Shown here in pieces: positions 27,600 through 39,495 of a stretch of 64,000 nt of DNA. Within the stretch, counting starts at the first letter, position 1; the number at the start of each line of letters is the position of its first letter. This stretch comes from Planctomycetota bacterium (lineage in GTDB: Bacteria > Planctomycetota > PLA2 > JAEUHO01), in assembly GCA_020851795.1 (NCBI GenBank), contig JADZCA010000040.1, positions 1 through 64,000 of the forward strand, written 5' to 3'. The notes below the pieces were generated by a model that was not told the DNA's origin, did not search any database, and was given only the letters and a program-made list of their open reading frames with translations. The position numbers and the translations under genes were made by a program.

Positions 27600-29300
27600 T
27601 TACGTGGTCGTGGCCGCGGGCGCGACGTCCTCGCGCTTGGCGACGGTGAGGATCTCTTCGATGGTGGTGACGCCCTCGAGGACCTTGCGCACGCCGTCCT
27701 CGAGCAGGCTCTTGAGGCCGCCCGACAGGCGGGCCTGGTCGCGCAGCTTCATCGTGCTGTCGCCGCGGAAGGTCGCCTCGCGCAGGCGCCCGTCCATCTC
27801 GAGCAGCTCGAAGACGCCCACGCGCCCGCGGTACCCCTCGAAGCGGCACTCGCGGCAGCCGACCGCGCGGTAGATCGTGCGCCCGGCGAGGTCGGCCTCG
27901 GTGAGGCCCACCGAGCGCAGCAGGGACGGCTCGGGCGCCATCGGCTGGCGGCAGGTCAGGCACAGGCGGCGCACGAGGCGCTGCGCGAGCACCGCCATGA
28001 CCGCCGTCGAGACGAGGAAGGGCTTGACGCCCATGTCGATGAGGCGGGTCAGCGCCGAGGGGGCGTCGTTGGTGTGCAGGGTCGAGAAGACGAGGTGGCC
28101 CGTCAGCGACGCCTGGATCGCGATCTCGGCGGTCTCCTTGTCGCGGATCTCGCCCACCAGGATGATGTTGGGCGCCTGGCGCAGCATCGCGCGCAGGATG
28201 CGCTGGAAGTCGAGGCCGATGCGGTGGCGGACCTCGCACTGGTTGACGCCCTCGAGGTGGTACTCGACGGGGTTCTCGGCCGTGATGATCTTGACGTTGG
28301 GCTTGTTGAGCGTCTTGAGCGCGGCGTAGAGCGTCGTCGTCTTGCCCGAGCCCGTCGGGCCGGTGACGAGGAAGATGCCGTTGGGGCGGCGGATGATGCG
28401 CTCGAACCGGTCGCGGTCGTTGCCCACGAAGCCGAGGCGGTCGAGGTCGACGAGCCCCATCTCGCGGTCGAGGATGCGCATCACCACGCTCTCGCCGCGC
28501 GACGCGGGCACCGACGAGACGCGCATGTCGATCGGGCGCCCGAAGATCTCGGTCTGGATGCGGCCGTCCTGCGGCTTGCGCTTCTCCGCGATGTCCATCT
28601 TCGCGAGGACCTTGACGCGGGTGACCACCGAGCCCGAGATCTCCGCGTCGAGGCTGGCCGCCTCGTAGCACACGCCGTCCACCCGGTAGCGGACGCGCAC
28701 GCGCTCGGACTGGGGCTCGATGTGGATGTCGGAGGCGCGGGCGGTCAGCGCCTTCTCCATCAGGTCCTGCACGAGGCGGATGACCGGCGCCTCGGGGTCG
28801 GCCTGCTCCTTCTCCTTGCCGCCCTTGGGGCCCGCCGCGGGGGCCTCGGGCTTCTCGCCGAGGCCGTACGTGTCGGCCTTGACGGCGCGCAGGGCCGTGG
28901 GCGGCGTCAGGGCGACCACCAGCTCGCGGTTGAGCGCGAAGCGCAGGTCGTCCACGACGAAGGTCACCATCGGGTCGTCGGCCGCGAGGATGAGCTTCCC
29001 CTCCTGCAGCTTGACCGGCACGACGTTGAAGTCCTGCACGATCTTGCGCGGGACCAGGTCGGCGACCGCCGGGGGGAGCTTCGGGGTGCGCGACAGGTCC
29101 ACGAAGGGCAGGCGGTACTGCTTGCACAGCCCCTTGGTCACCTGCGACTCGTCGCAGAAGCCGAGCTCGACGAACGCCTGCCCGATCTTCGTGCCGGGCT
29201 TGGCGCGCTTGAGGTACTCGAGGGCCTCGGCGACCTTGCGATCGTCGACCACCCCCATCTCCACCAGGATCTGACCGATCAGCTTCTGGACGGGCGGCAT
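27600..29300 (-). CDS. GspE/PulE/PilB family ATPase (copy 2)
   Basis: MPPVQKLIGQILVEMGVVDDRKVAEALEYLKR N-domain, ASDIHIEPQSERVRVRYRVDG, GPTGSGKTTTLYAAL, CxxC...CxxC. Confidence 0.94.
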   Translation of the reverse strand: MPPVQKLIGQILVEMGVVDDRKVAEALEYLKRAKPGTKIGQAFVELGFCDESQVTKGLCKQYRLPFVDLSRTPKLPPAVADLVPRKIVQDFNVVPVKLQEGKLILAADDPMVTFVVDDLRFALNRELVVALTPPTALRAVKADTYGLGEKPEAPAAGPKGGKEKEQADPEAPVIRLVQDLMEKALTARASDIHIEPQSERVRVRYRVDGVCYEAASLDAEISGSVVTRVKVLAKMDIAEKRKPQDGRIQTEIFGRPIDMRVSSVPASRGESVVMRILDREMGLVDLDRLGFVGNDRDRFERIIRRPNGIFLVTGPTGSGKTTTLYAALKTLNKPNVKIITAENPVEYHLEGVNQCEVRHRIGLDFQRILRAMLRQAPNIILVGEIRDKETAEIAIQASLTGHLVFSTLHTNDAPSALTRLIDMGVKPFLVSTAVMAVLAQRLVRRLCLTCRQPMAPEPSLLRSVGLTEADLAGRTIYRAVGCRECRFEGYRGRVGVFELLEMDGRLREATFRGDSTMKLRDQARLSGGLKSLLEDGVRKVLEGVTTIEEILTVAKREDVAPAATTT

Positions 29301-29456
29301 GGGCCGGGGGGGAGCTCCGGGGCGGGCACGGGCGTCTCGCAGGCGCGTCGATAGCACGACCCGTGCCGTGTCCGCCAGCCCCCACCGGACCGGAGCGCCG
29401 GACCCGCGGCGGGGCGGGGGCGACGGGGGCGCTCCGTGCTACGTTCCCACCCCCTC

Positions 29457-30311
29457 ATGCCGACGCCCGCGCGCCCCCGTCTCGCCCCCCCCTTCGCCGT
29501 CGTCGTCGCGCTGGTGGCGGGCCTCGTGGGCCTCGCCGCCTGCTCGACCCCCAAGCGCAAGCCGGTGGACACGGTCGGCCTGCACCGGGACACCCCCCGC
29601 GCCGCCTTCGAGTACCTGCGCGCGATGGTCGCGGCCGAGCAGCCCGAGGCCGAGTGGCGGGTCTTCTCCCCGGCCTTCAAGCGCCGCCTCTCCGAGCAGG
29701 TGGGCCGCACGGTGGACATCGGCGACTACGTCCAGGCCCGGTCCACCATCGCGACCAACGCCCGCAAGGAGATCCAGATGCTCCTCGAAAGCGAGGTCGT
29801 CGAGGAGCAGGCGTCGTCGGACAAGGTCGCGACGCTGCGGGTGCGCTCGGGCAAGGCGCAGGCGCGGGCGCGCTTCGTCCGGCTGACGACGTGGGAGCTC
29901 AAGCTGGTCGGCGAGGGCGAACCGGTCGCCGAGTTCATCCCGAGCGCGTCCGACGCGATCGCGATCTCGCCCACCGGCAACGTCGAGATGCGGCTCGTCC
30001 CGTCGGAGAGCACCGCGGCGTTCCTGCGCGACGTGCCCCAGGACCGCATCCGCGGCTTCGACATCCAGTCGTACTGGTACCTCGACGACTTCAGCGGCAT
30101 CGAGGGTGCGGTGCTCAGCGGCCTCCGCGGCGACCGCGCCGGCGAGGGCGAGCCCGCGCCGCGCGGCGGCGGGCGCCTGCCGCCGCTCCCGCCCCCGGGC
30201 GGCGACCCGAACGCCCCCTCGCCCGGCACGCCCGACGGCTTCGGCTCGCCCGACGGCGGCGGCGTCGGCTCCCCCGACGGCGCCGGCGTGGGCTCCCCCG
30301 ACGGACGCTGA
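29457..30311 (+). CDS. Putative lipoprotein of unknown function
   Basis: Signal plus lipobox-like LVGLAACSTPKRKP; C-terminal GSPDGxGV repeats. Confidence 0.75.
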   Translation: MPTPARPRLAPPFAVVVALVAGLVGLAACSTPKRKPVDTVGLHRDTPRAAFEYLRAMVAAEQPEAEWRVFSPAFKRRLSEQVGRTVDIGDYVQARSTIATNARKEIQMLLESEVVEEQASSDKVATLRVRSGKAQARARFVRLTTWELKLVGEGEPVAEFIPSASDAIAISPTGNVEMRLVPSESTAAFLRDVPQDRIRGFDIQSYWYLDDFSGIEGAVLSGLRGDRAGEGEPAPRGGGRLPPLPPPGGDPNAPSPGTPDGFGSPDGGGVGSPDGAGVGSPDGR

Positions 30312-30434
30312 CGTCGGCGCGGCGTCCGGTCCGCCGAGGCGCTCGCGGGACCGCGCGGCGACCCGGTCGGGGGGGAGGGTAGGCTCTCGGGCCCGGTCGC
30401 CCGCGCGCGCGGCGGCCGCGCGGAGGACGTGCGC

Positions 30435-33176
<2,742 letters not shown>

Positions 33177-33189
33177 CGGCGGCGCGACC

Positions 33190-33236
33190 GGCCCCCCGAC
33201 CGTCCCCGGGCGCCCTCGCGGGCGCGTCGGGGGGCC
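33190..33236. terminator. Bidirectional terminator-like hairpin between convergent genes
   Basis: GGCCCCCCGAC (33190-33200) / GTCGGGGGGCC (33226-33236) exact inverted repeat. Confidence 0.65.
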
Positions 33237-33257
33237 CCCGTGGGGGTCCGGCCGTCG

Positions 33258-34142
33258 TCAGCGGCCGGGCGCGGGAGCGTCGCCCTTCGGCGTCGGCGTC
33301 GGCGTCGGCGCCGGAGGCTGCGCGGGCGGGCCGCCGCGGAATGCCTCGTCGAGCGCGGCGGCGTCGCCCTCGCCGAGCCCGACGAGGCGCCACAGGCCCT
33401 CGGCGTTCTTCTCGAGCTCGAGCTCGAGCACGTCCTCGCGGTCCACGACGACGGTGGCCACGGCCCGCACGGCGTCGGCGGGCACCTCGGCCCAAAGGAG
33501 GACGCGCGACCGTGCGCCGTACTTCTCGTGCAGCTCGCCCACCATGGCCTCGACGGCCTTCGCGTCCACCGCGACGAGGGCCCCGTCCTTGCGCTGGGCG
33601 GAGCGACGGGCGAAGCCCGCCGCGTCGCGGGTGTCCACCGCCGCCATCACGCCCTCGGCGGCCGCGCGCAGCGCCGCCGGGGCCACCGCCGAGAGGCCTC
33701 GCTCTCGCACCCGGTCGGCGCGGACGGCCTGCCAGCCGTCGGCCTCGACGAAGAGCACCCGGAACACGTCGCGCGAGACGCGCACGTCGGCGGCGACCCG
33801 CCGGTGCGGCGCCGTGCCCTCGACGCGGCCGACCTCGGGGAAGACGCCCGCCGCCGTCGAGCGCAGCCGCTCGACGAGCCCCGCGAGCTCGCCCGTGAGC
33901 GCGGGGTCCACGGCGGAGAACCCCCACCGCGTCCACAGGACGCTCGACGGCGCGGCGTCGGGGGCGGAAGACCGGGTGCCCCACGCCCGCACGATCGCCT
34001 CGACGGCGGCGGTCGGGTCGTCGGCGGGTGCCGGCGCGGGGACGGGGGCGGGCGCGTCGGCCGCGCGGGCCCCGCGGGCGGGGAGGAGGCCGGCACCGAG
34101 CGCGAGGGCGGCGACGACGAGGGGGGCGGGGCGGGCGGGCAT
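33258..34142 (-). CDS. Secreted hypothetical protein
   Basis: MPARPAPLVVAALALGAGLLPARGARAADA signal peptide; conserved-looking globular region. Confidence 0.7.
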   Translation of the reverse strand: MPARPAPLVVAALALGAGLLPARGARAADAPAPVPAPAPADDPTAAVEAIVRAWGTRSSAPDAAPSSVLWTRWGFSAVDPALTGELAGLVERLRSTAAGVFPEVGRVEGTAPHRRVAADVRVSRDVFRVLFVEADGWQAVRADRVRERGLSAVAPAALRAAAEGVMAAVDTRDAAGFARRSAQRKDGALVAVDAKAVEAMVGELHEKYGARSRVLLWAEVPADAVRAVATVVVDREDVLELELEKNAEGLWRLVGLGEGDAAALDEAFRGGPPAQPPAPTPTPTPKGDAPAPGR

Positions 34143-34192
34143 CGGGACGCTCCGTCGCGCGCGGCGACGGGCGGGGCCCGTCGCCGCCGCGG

Positions 34193-35137
34193 TCAGATCG
34201 GGACCTCGACCGCGTCGAGGATCTCGGCGACGACGCGCTCGCGCTCGTCGCTGCCGTCGGCGGCGACGCCGGTGCCGAGCACGCGGTGCGCGAGCACCGG
34301 CACCGCGAGCGCCTTCACGTCGTCGGGCAGGACGAAGTCGCGGCCCTCGAGCAGCGCCCGCGCCTGCGCGGCGCGCGAGAGCGCGAGGGTGGCGCGCGGG
34401 CTCGCGCCGAGCGCGAGGTGCTTGTGGCTGCGCGTGGCGCGCACGACCGCGAGCACGTAGTCCACCACCGGCGGCTCGGTGCGCACCGCGCGCACCGCCG
34501 CCTGCATCGCGCGCACGTCGGCGCCGGTGACGACGGGCTGGAGGTCGTCGAGCGGGTGGCGCTCGCGCTGGGCCGCGAGGATGGCGCGCTCGTCGTCGGG
34601 CGCGGGGTAGCCCATCCGCACGCGCACGAGGAAGCGGTCGAGCTGGCTCTCGGGCAGCGGGTAGGTGCCCTCGAACTCGTAGGGGTTCTGCGTCGCCACG
34701 ACGAGGAAGGGCTCGGGGAGGGGGTGCGTCGTGCGGTCCACGCTGACCTGCCGCTCGTTCATCGCCTCGAGCAGCGCGCTCTGCGTGCGCGGGGTCGCGC
34801 GGTTGATCTCGTCGGCGAGCAGGACGTGGGTGAACACGGGCCCCGGCTTGAACTCGAAGCGGCCCGAGGACGGGTCGTAGACCGAGACGCCGAGCACGTC
34901 GCTCGGCAGCAGGTCGGGGGTGAACTGCACGCGCCGGAAGTCGCAGTCCACCGAGCGCGCCAGCGCCTTGGCGAGCACCGTCTTGCCCACGCCGGGCACG
35001 TCCTCGAGCAGGACGTGGCCGCCGGCGAGCAGCCCCGTCAGGACGAGGCGGACGGCGTCGGCCTTGCCCAGCACGACCTTGGAGACGTTGCGCTCCAGCG
35101 CAGCGACACGCGAGGCGACCTCGGAGGGCGTGGTCAT
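34193..35137 (-). CDS. MoxR-family AAA ATPase
   Basis: GHVLLEDVPGVGKTVLAKALARS, FVLLADEINRATPRTQSALLEAMNERQVS-type region, VATQNPYEFEGTYPLPESQLDRF. Confidence 0.95.
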   Translation of the reverse strand: MTTPSEVASRVAALERNVSKVVLGKADAVRLVLTGLLAGGHVLLEDVPGVGKTVLAKALARSVDCDFRRVQFTPDLLPSDVLGVSVYDPSSGRFEFKPGPVFTHVLLADEINRATPRTQSALLEAMNERQVSVDRTTHPLPEPFLVVATQNPYEFEGTYPLPESQLDRFLVRVRMGYPAPDDERAILAAQRERHPLDDLQPVVTGADVRAMQAAVRAVRTEPPVVDYVLAVVRATRSHKHLALGASPRATLALSRAAQARALLEGRDFVLPDDVKALAVPVLAHRVLGTGVAADGSDERERVVAEILDAVEVPI

Positions 35138-35222
35138 GCCGCGAGTGTACGCGCCCCGCCGCGCGCCCGGGCGCCGCCCCGCGGCGGGGCCGCGCGGGCG
35201 GGCGTGCGCCGCCCCGAAACGC

Positions 35223-35260
35223 ACGAAGGCGGCCCCCTGTGGGGACCGCCTCCGTGGGAG
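35223..35260 (-). terminator. Terminator-like hairpin 3' of rpsI
   Basis: GGCGGCCCCC - TGT - GGGGACCGCC, one mismatch, downstream of the minus-strand rplM-rpsI. Confidence 0.6.
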
Positions 35261-35283
35261 CACCGGCGCGAGCCGGCGGCCGG

Positions 35284-35682
35284 TCAGCGCTTGCTGAACT
35301 GGAAGCGCGCGCGGGCCGACTTCTGGCCGTACTTCTTGCGCTCCTTGCGGCGCGAGTCGCGGGTGAGGAACCCCGCCTCGCGCAGCTTGGGCAGCACGGT
35401 CTCGTCGGACTTGACGAGCGCGCGCGCCAGGCCGTGGCGCAGCGCCTCGGACTGGCCCTGGGGCCCGCCGCCGACCACCGTCGCGAGCACGTCGAACTTC
35501 GCGCCCGCCTCGACGACGACGAGCGGCGCCTTCACGGCCGTGCGCTGGTCGAGCGTCAGGAAGTACTCGTCGCAGGGCCGGTCGTTGACCGTGATGGAGC
35601 CGTTGCCGGGCACCAGCCGCACGCGCGCGACCGCCGTCTTGCGCCGCCCCGTGCCCCAGATCGCGTTGTTGCCGTCCGCCAT
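35284..35682 (-). CDS. rpsI: 30S ribosomal protein S9
   Basis: GTGRRKTAVARVRLVPGNGSITVN...RDSRRKERKKYGQKSARARFQFSKR. Confidence 0.98.
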   Translation of the reverse strand: MADGNNAIWGTGRRKTAVARVRLVPGNGSITVNDRPCDEYFLTLDQRTAVKAPLVVVEAGAKFDVLATVVGGGPQGQSEALRHGLARALVKSDETVLPKLREAGFLTRDSRRKERKKYGQKSARARFQFSKR

Positions 35683-35717
35683 GGGTTCCTCTCGTCGTTC
35701 CTGTCGCGGCGCCGCCG

Positions 35718-36194
35718 TCAGGCCTTCGCGCCCGCCTTCTTGCCCTTGCGACCCGTCGTCGTGGTGTGGAACGCCAGCGGCGTCGGGTTCTGTGCGTGGT
35801 GCGTGTGCGTCGCGCCCGCGAACACCTTGAGCTTGCTGAGCATGTGCCGCCCGAGATCGGTCTTGGGCAGCATGCGCTTCACCGCGAGCTTGACGATGTC
35901 GGTGGGGTGACGCTCGAGCATCCGCGGGTAGTACTCGGTCACGAGCCCGCCGTGGTTGCCGGTGTAGCGGCGGTAGTGCTTCGTCTCCGCCTTCGTGCCG
36001 GTCACCTGGACCTTGGCGGCGTTGACCACCACGACGAAGTCGCCGGTGTCGGCGTGCGGCGTGTAGGTCGGCTTGTTCTTGCCCTGGAGGACGTGCGCGA
36101 TGCGCGCGGCCATCCGCCCGAGCACCTCGGTCGAGGCGTCCACCAGGTACCACCGGGCGGCGAAGCGACGGGTCGTGGCGCAGGTCGTCGTCAT
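35718..36194 (-). CDS. rplM: 50S ribosomal protein L13
   Basis: RWYLVDASTEVLGRMAARIAHVLQGKNKPTYTPHADTGDFVVVVNA. Confidence 0.98.
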   Translation of the reverse strand: MTTTCATTRRFAARWYLVDASTEVLGRMAARIAHVLQGKNKPTYTPHADTGDFVVVVNAAKVQVTGTKAETKHYRRYTGNHGGLVTEYYPRMLERHPTDIVKLAVKRMLPKTDLGRHMLSKLKVFAGATHTHHAQNPTPLAFHTTTTGRKGKKAGAKA

Positions 36195-36339
36195 GGATCG
36201 GGAGTCCGTACGTCCCGCCCCCGCGCACGGAGAGGCGCCGCGCAGGGATTGCGCGACCCGCCGGAGGGCGAACGGCGGAGGGTATCCGCCGACGGACCCC
36301 GGTCAAGGTCATCCCGAGCGCGCCCCGGCCGGCGGGCGC

Positions 36340-38016
36340 TCAGGGCCCCTGCGGACGCACGACCACCGTGGGGACCGAGCCCTCCGGCGCCACCCCCGGC
36401 CACCGGAGCGCGGAGAGCCCGCTCCGCCCCGTCTCCACCCCCATCCCCGACGCCCCCCCGGGGCGTTCGAAGAGCCCGTCGGCCCACCCCGGCGGCGCCG
36501 TCACCCGTTCGGCGTCCGTGGGCGGGAGGCCGGCCACCGCGTCGGCGACGACCCACCCCTCGCCCCCCGGAGGAAGCGAGAGGCGCAGCGACGCCCCGTC
36601 GCGCACCACCCGGAACCCGAGCACGCGGAGCGCGTCGGCCGGGGCACTCGGGTCGGTCGAGGCGAGGTAGCCCGCCGGCCCCGCCACGACCACGACCCCC
36701 TCGACACGGCGGCCCCCGACGCCCCCCACCTCGAGCGCGAACGCCGCCACCGCGGGGGCGCGCGGCGACGCCGGGCCTACCGCGAGCGTCCCGACGGCGG
36801 CGGCGGCGAGGACCGCGAGCGTGACCGTGCGGCGCCGTCCCGCGAGCGCCGCCGCCGCCCACGCCAGCACGAGCGTGGCGAGCAGCGCGGTGCGCAGCGG
36901 TGCGCGCCCCGTCGCGGGGTCGGCGGCGTCGGGGCGCAACGCCGGAGGGAGCGCGGGCGGCTCGAGCGCGCGGTCGAGCACGGTCGCGATCCACGGGCGG
37001 TCGAGTCGCGCCGCGCGCGCGGCCGCGACGGCCGCGGCGTCGGGCACGCGCACGACGCGCCCCGCGCCCAGCGAGCGCGCGCCCGCGGGCCCCGGCGCGT
37101 CGGGCCACGCAGCCCCGAGCGCGCGGCGCAGCGACGACGGCGTGTGCTCGGGCGACTCCGTGAGCCAGAGCACGCCCCCGCGCCGCACGAAGGACGCCAC
37201 CGTCGCGGCGGCCCGCGGGTCGTCGGGCGTGTCGGGCCCGGCCCAGACCACGTCGAAGGCCTCCAGGTCGCGCGGGTCGTCGGCCCGCGGCGGCACGAGG
37301 GCCAGCGCCACCTCGGCGGGCCCCGCCTCCGGCAACGCCCTCGACCACGCGCCGACGACGGTGCCGGCGCGCGGGAGGTCGGCCGCCGCGCCCTCGGGCA
37401 CCGCGAGGAAGCGCGCCTCCGCGCCCGGCGGCGTGCCCTCGCTGCCCGCGGCGTCGTCGGGCCGGCGGGCGTAGCACCCGACCCGCCGCGGCGACGACGG
37501 GTCCACGCGGCGCCAGGCGCGCGGGACGAGCGCCCCGCGCTCGACCGCGGGGCCCGTGGCGACGCCCGCCGCGAACGCCAGCGGCGCCGTCGGCGCGCGC
37601 AGCGTCGTCGGGACGCGCAGCACGCCCGCAGCGTCGGCGGCCGGCAGGGCGGCGACGAGCGCGGCCGCCGCGACGACGCCGACGGCGCGCACCCGCCCGG
37701 CCGCGGCGGTGGCGACGAGCGCGAGCGCCACCGCGGTCGCGACGAACGCCCACGGGACGACGAGCGGCGCCGGCGACGCGCGCGACACCGCGTAGGCCGC
37801 CGGCGCGGCGACGAGCAGCGCGTCGAGCACCGTGCGCGGGCGCGCGTGGCGCGTCGCGCCGAGCACGATCGGCGCCGCCCCCGCGGCGAGCAGCGCGAGC
37901 GCGGCCGCGATCGCCGCGGGCGCGGTGGGCCACGGGCCCAGCGGCTGCGCGAGCGCCGCGGGCGCGAGCAGCGCCGCGGCGCAGAGCGCGAGGCACGGGA
38001 CGGCGGGCTCCCTCAC
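36340..38016 (-). CDS. Membrane protein of unknown function downstream of the ftsQ-like gene
   Basis: Multiple N-terminal TMs, large soluble domain with VRRGGVLWLTESPEH, C-terminal TMs. Confidence 0.7.
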   Translation of the reverse strand: MREPAVPCLALCAAALLAPAALAQPLGPWPTAPAAIAAALALLAAGAAPIVLGATRHARPRTVLDALLVAAPAAYAVSRASPAPLVVPWAFVATAVALALVATAAAGRVRAVGVVAAAALVAALPAADAAGVLRVPTTLRAPTAPLAFAAGVATGPAVERGALVPRAWRRVDPSSPRRVGCYARRPDDAAGSEGTPPGAEARFLAVPEGAAADLPRAGTVVGAWSRALPEAGPAEVALALVPPRADDPRDLEAFDVVWAGPDTPDDPRAAATVASFVRRGGVLWLTESPEHTPSSLRRALGAAWPDAPGPAGARSLGAGRVVRVPDAAAVAAARAARLDRPWIATVLDRALEPPALPPALRPDAADPATGRAPLRTALLATLVLAWAAAALAGRRRTVTLAVLAAAAVGTLAVGPASPRAPAVAAFALEVGGVGGRRVEGVVVVAGPAGYLASTDPSAPADALRVLGFRVVRDGASLRLSLPPGGEGWVVADAVAGLPPTDAERVTAPPGWADGLFERPGGASGMGVETGRSGLSALRWPGVAPEGSVPTVVVRPQGP

Positions 38017-38044
38017 GAGGCCGCCTCCCGCCCGCGCGCGCGGG

Positions 38045-39001
38045 TCACTCGCCCGACCGCAACGCCACGTCGCGCAGCGACGGCGGGAAGCGGACGTCGA
38101 GCGGCCGGCGGTCGCGCACGCTGCGCGTGGAGAGCAGGTCCGTCAGCCGGTCGCGCTTGGTCTCGTAGCCGTCCTCGCGCGTGACGCCGGAGAGGTCGCG
38201 CTCGGTGCGCCCCCACTGGACCGTGCGCCCGTCGGAGAGCACGAACACCACCTCGCCCTTCATCCGCGTCCGCGGCGTGGAGGGGAAGCCCGAGACGTCC
38301 ACCTCCTCGATCTTGGGCGCGCCCAGCCCGAGGAACTCCTCGTTGAGACGGTTGGCGACGCGCGCCGCGGCGAGCCCCTCGGCCACCTGGTCCTTCGAGT
38401 CGGCCCAGCGCAGCCCGATGCCAGGGCAACTGGCCTCGACGCCACGCACGATCACCGCGCGGTGCTCGGTCAGGAACCCCGCGTAGGTGTCGGGGTGCAG
38501 CACGACCGCGTCGCCGTCCACGGGCAGCGTGACGGTCGTGGTCCCGCCGCGACGGTCGGGCCAGCGCGCGACGAAGCGCGCGAGCGGCGCGCGCAGCGTG
38601 GTGCGCACGCGCACGTCGCCGGGGAAGCGCACGTCCACGTCGAGCACGTCGCGCACCATCGGGTTGGCGACGAGGATCTCGCGCACCCGCCGGTCGAGCG
38701 CGGGGTCGAACAGCGACGGGCGGCGGGCGCCCTCGACCGGCCAGCGTTCGCGGGTGGACGCGGCGAGGTCGGCGCGCATCCGCTCGTCGGCCGACGCCGG
38801 CAGGTCCACGAAGGTGACGGCCTCCGGCCCGAGCCGGTACAGCGGCATCCGGTTCACGACCGTCCGCGCCTGGCGCACGGCGGCGGCCGCGACGAGCAGC
38901 GAGGCGGACCCGACGAGGGCCACGCGCAGCGCACGACCGGTCCGCGTCGCGAACAGCGCGGCGAGGCGACGGAGCGGGTCGGACGCGGGAGCGCGGGCCA
39001 T
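38045..39001 (-). CDS. ftsQ: FtsQ/DivIB-like cell division protein
   Basis: Single N-terminal TM, POTRA-like region (RREILVANPMVRDVLDVDVRFPGDVRVRTTLRAPLARF); position at the end of the dcw cluster. Confidence 0.55.
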   Translation of the reverse strand: MARAPASDPLRRLAALFATRTGRALRVALVGSASLLVAAAAVRQARTVVNRMPLYRLGPEAVTFVDLPASADERMRADLAASTRERWPVEGARRPSLFDPALDRRVREILVANPMVRDVLDVDVRFPGDVRVRTTLRAPLARFVARWPDRRGGTTTVTLPVDGDAVVLHPDTYAGFLTEHRAVIVRGVEASCPGIGLRWADSKDQVAEGLAAARVANRLNEEFLGLGAPKIEEVDVSGFPSTPRTRMKGEVVFVLSDGRTVQWGRTERDLSGVTREDGYETKRDRLTDLLSTRSVRDRRPLDVRFPPSLRDVALRSGE

Positions 39002-39245
39002 GGGGTTGCGGCGCGGCCATCCGACGGAGCCAGCGCTCCGCCGCCGACGGCCGTTCACACTTCGTCTCGATCGGTCGCCCGACCGCCGCGCCGGAGCGAA
39101 CGGAGGGCGAACAGCCCGGGGCCCGCCGCCTCCGCCGACCCCGCCGGGCGCGGCGTGCCGCCGGCGGAGCCGCCGCGGCCGAGCGCCCGTCGCACGGGGC
39201 CGCCCCCCCGCTTGACCGCGCCACCGCCGTTGCGACGCTGCGGGG

Positions 39246-39476
39246 ATGGAGCCGCGCCCCTCTCGCCCCCGCTGGCAGCGCGTGCTCCTCGGCACCGCGC
39301 CGGGCCTCGAGGGCGTGCTGCTCGGCCTGCTGCCCGCCATCGTCGTCGGCGGCGCGCTCGCGACGCTCGTCTCGCGACCGCTCGGGATCGCGGTGGGCGC
39401 GGCGATCTTCGTCGTCGGCGTCCTCGCCGCGCGGCGCGCCGGCGGCGGCCCCGACGACGCGCCGCCCGCGGGCTGA
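39246..39476 (+). CDS. Small two-TM protein (76 aa)
   Basis: Two hydrophobic segments, ATG start, divergent from the ftsQ-like gene. Confidence 0.55.
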   Translation: MEPRPSRPRWQRVLLGTAPGLEGVLLGLLPAIVVGGALATLVSRPLGIAVGAAIFVVGVLAARRAGGGPDDAPPAG

Positions 39477-39495
39477 ACGCGCGGGACCGGCGGGG

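Noticed and set aside
36073-38184. Plus-strand ORF antisense to the 36340-38016 membrane protein
   Set aside because: Arg-rich shadow frame with no recognisable domain; the minus-strand protein has TM segments and normal composition
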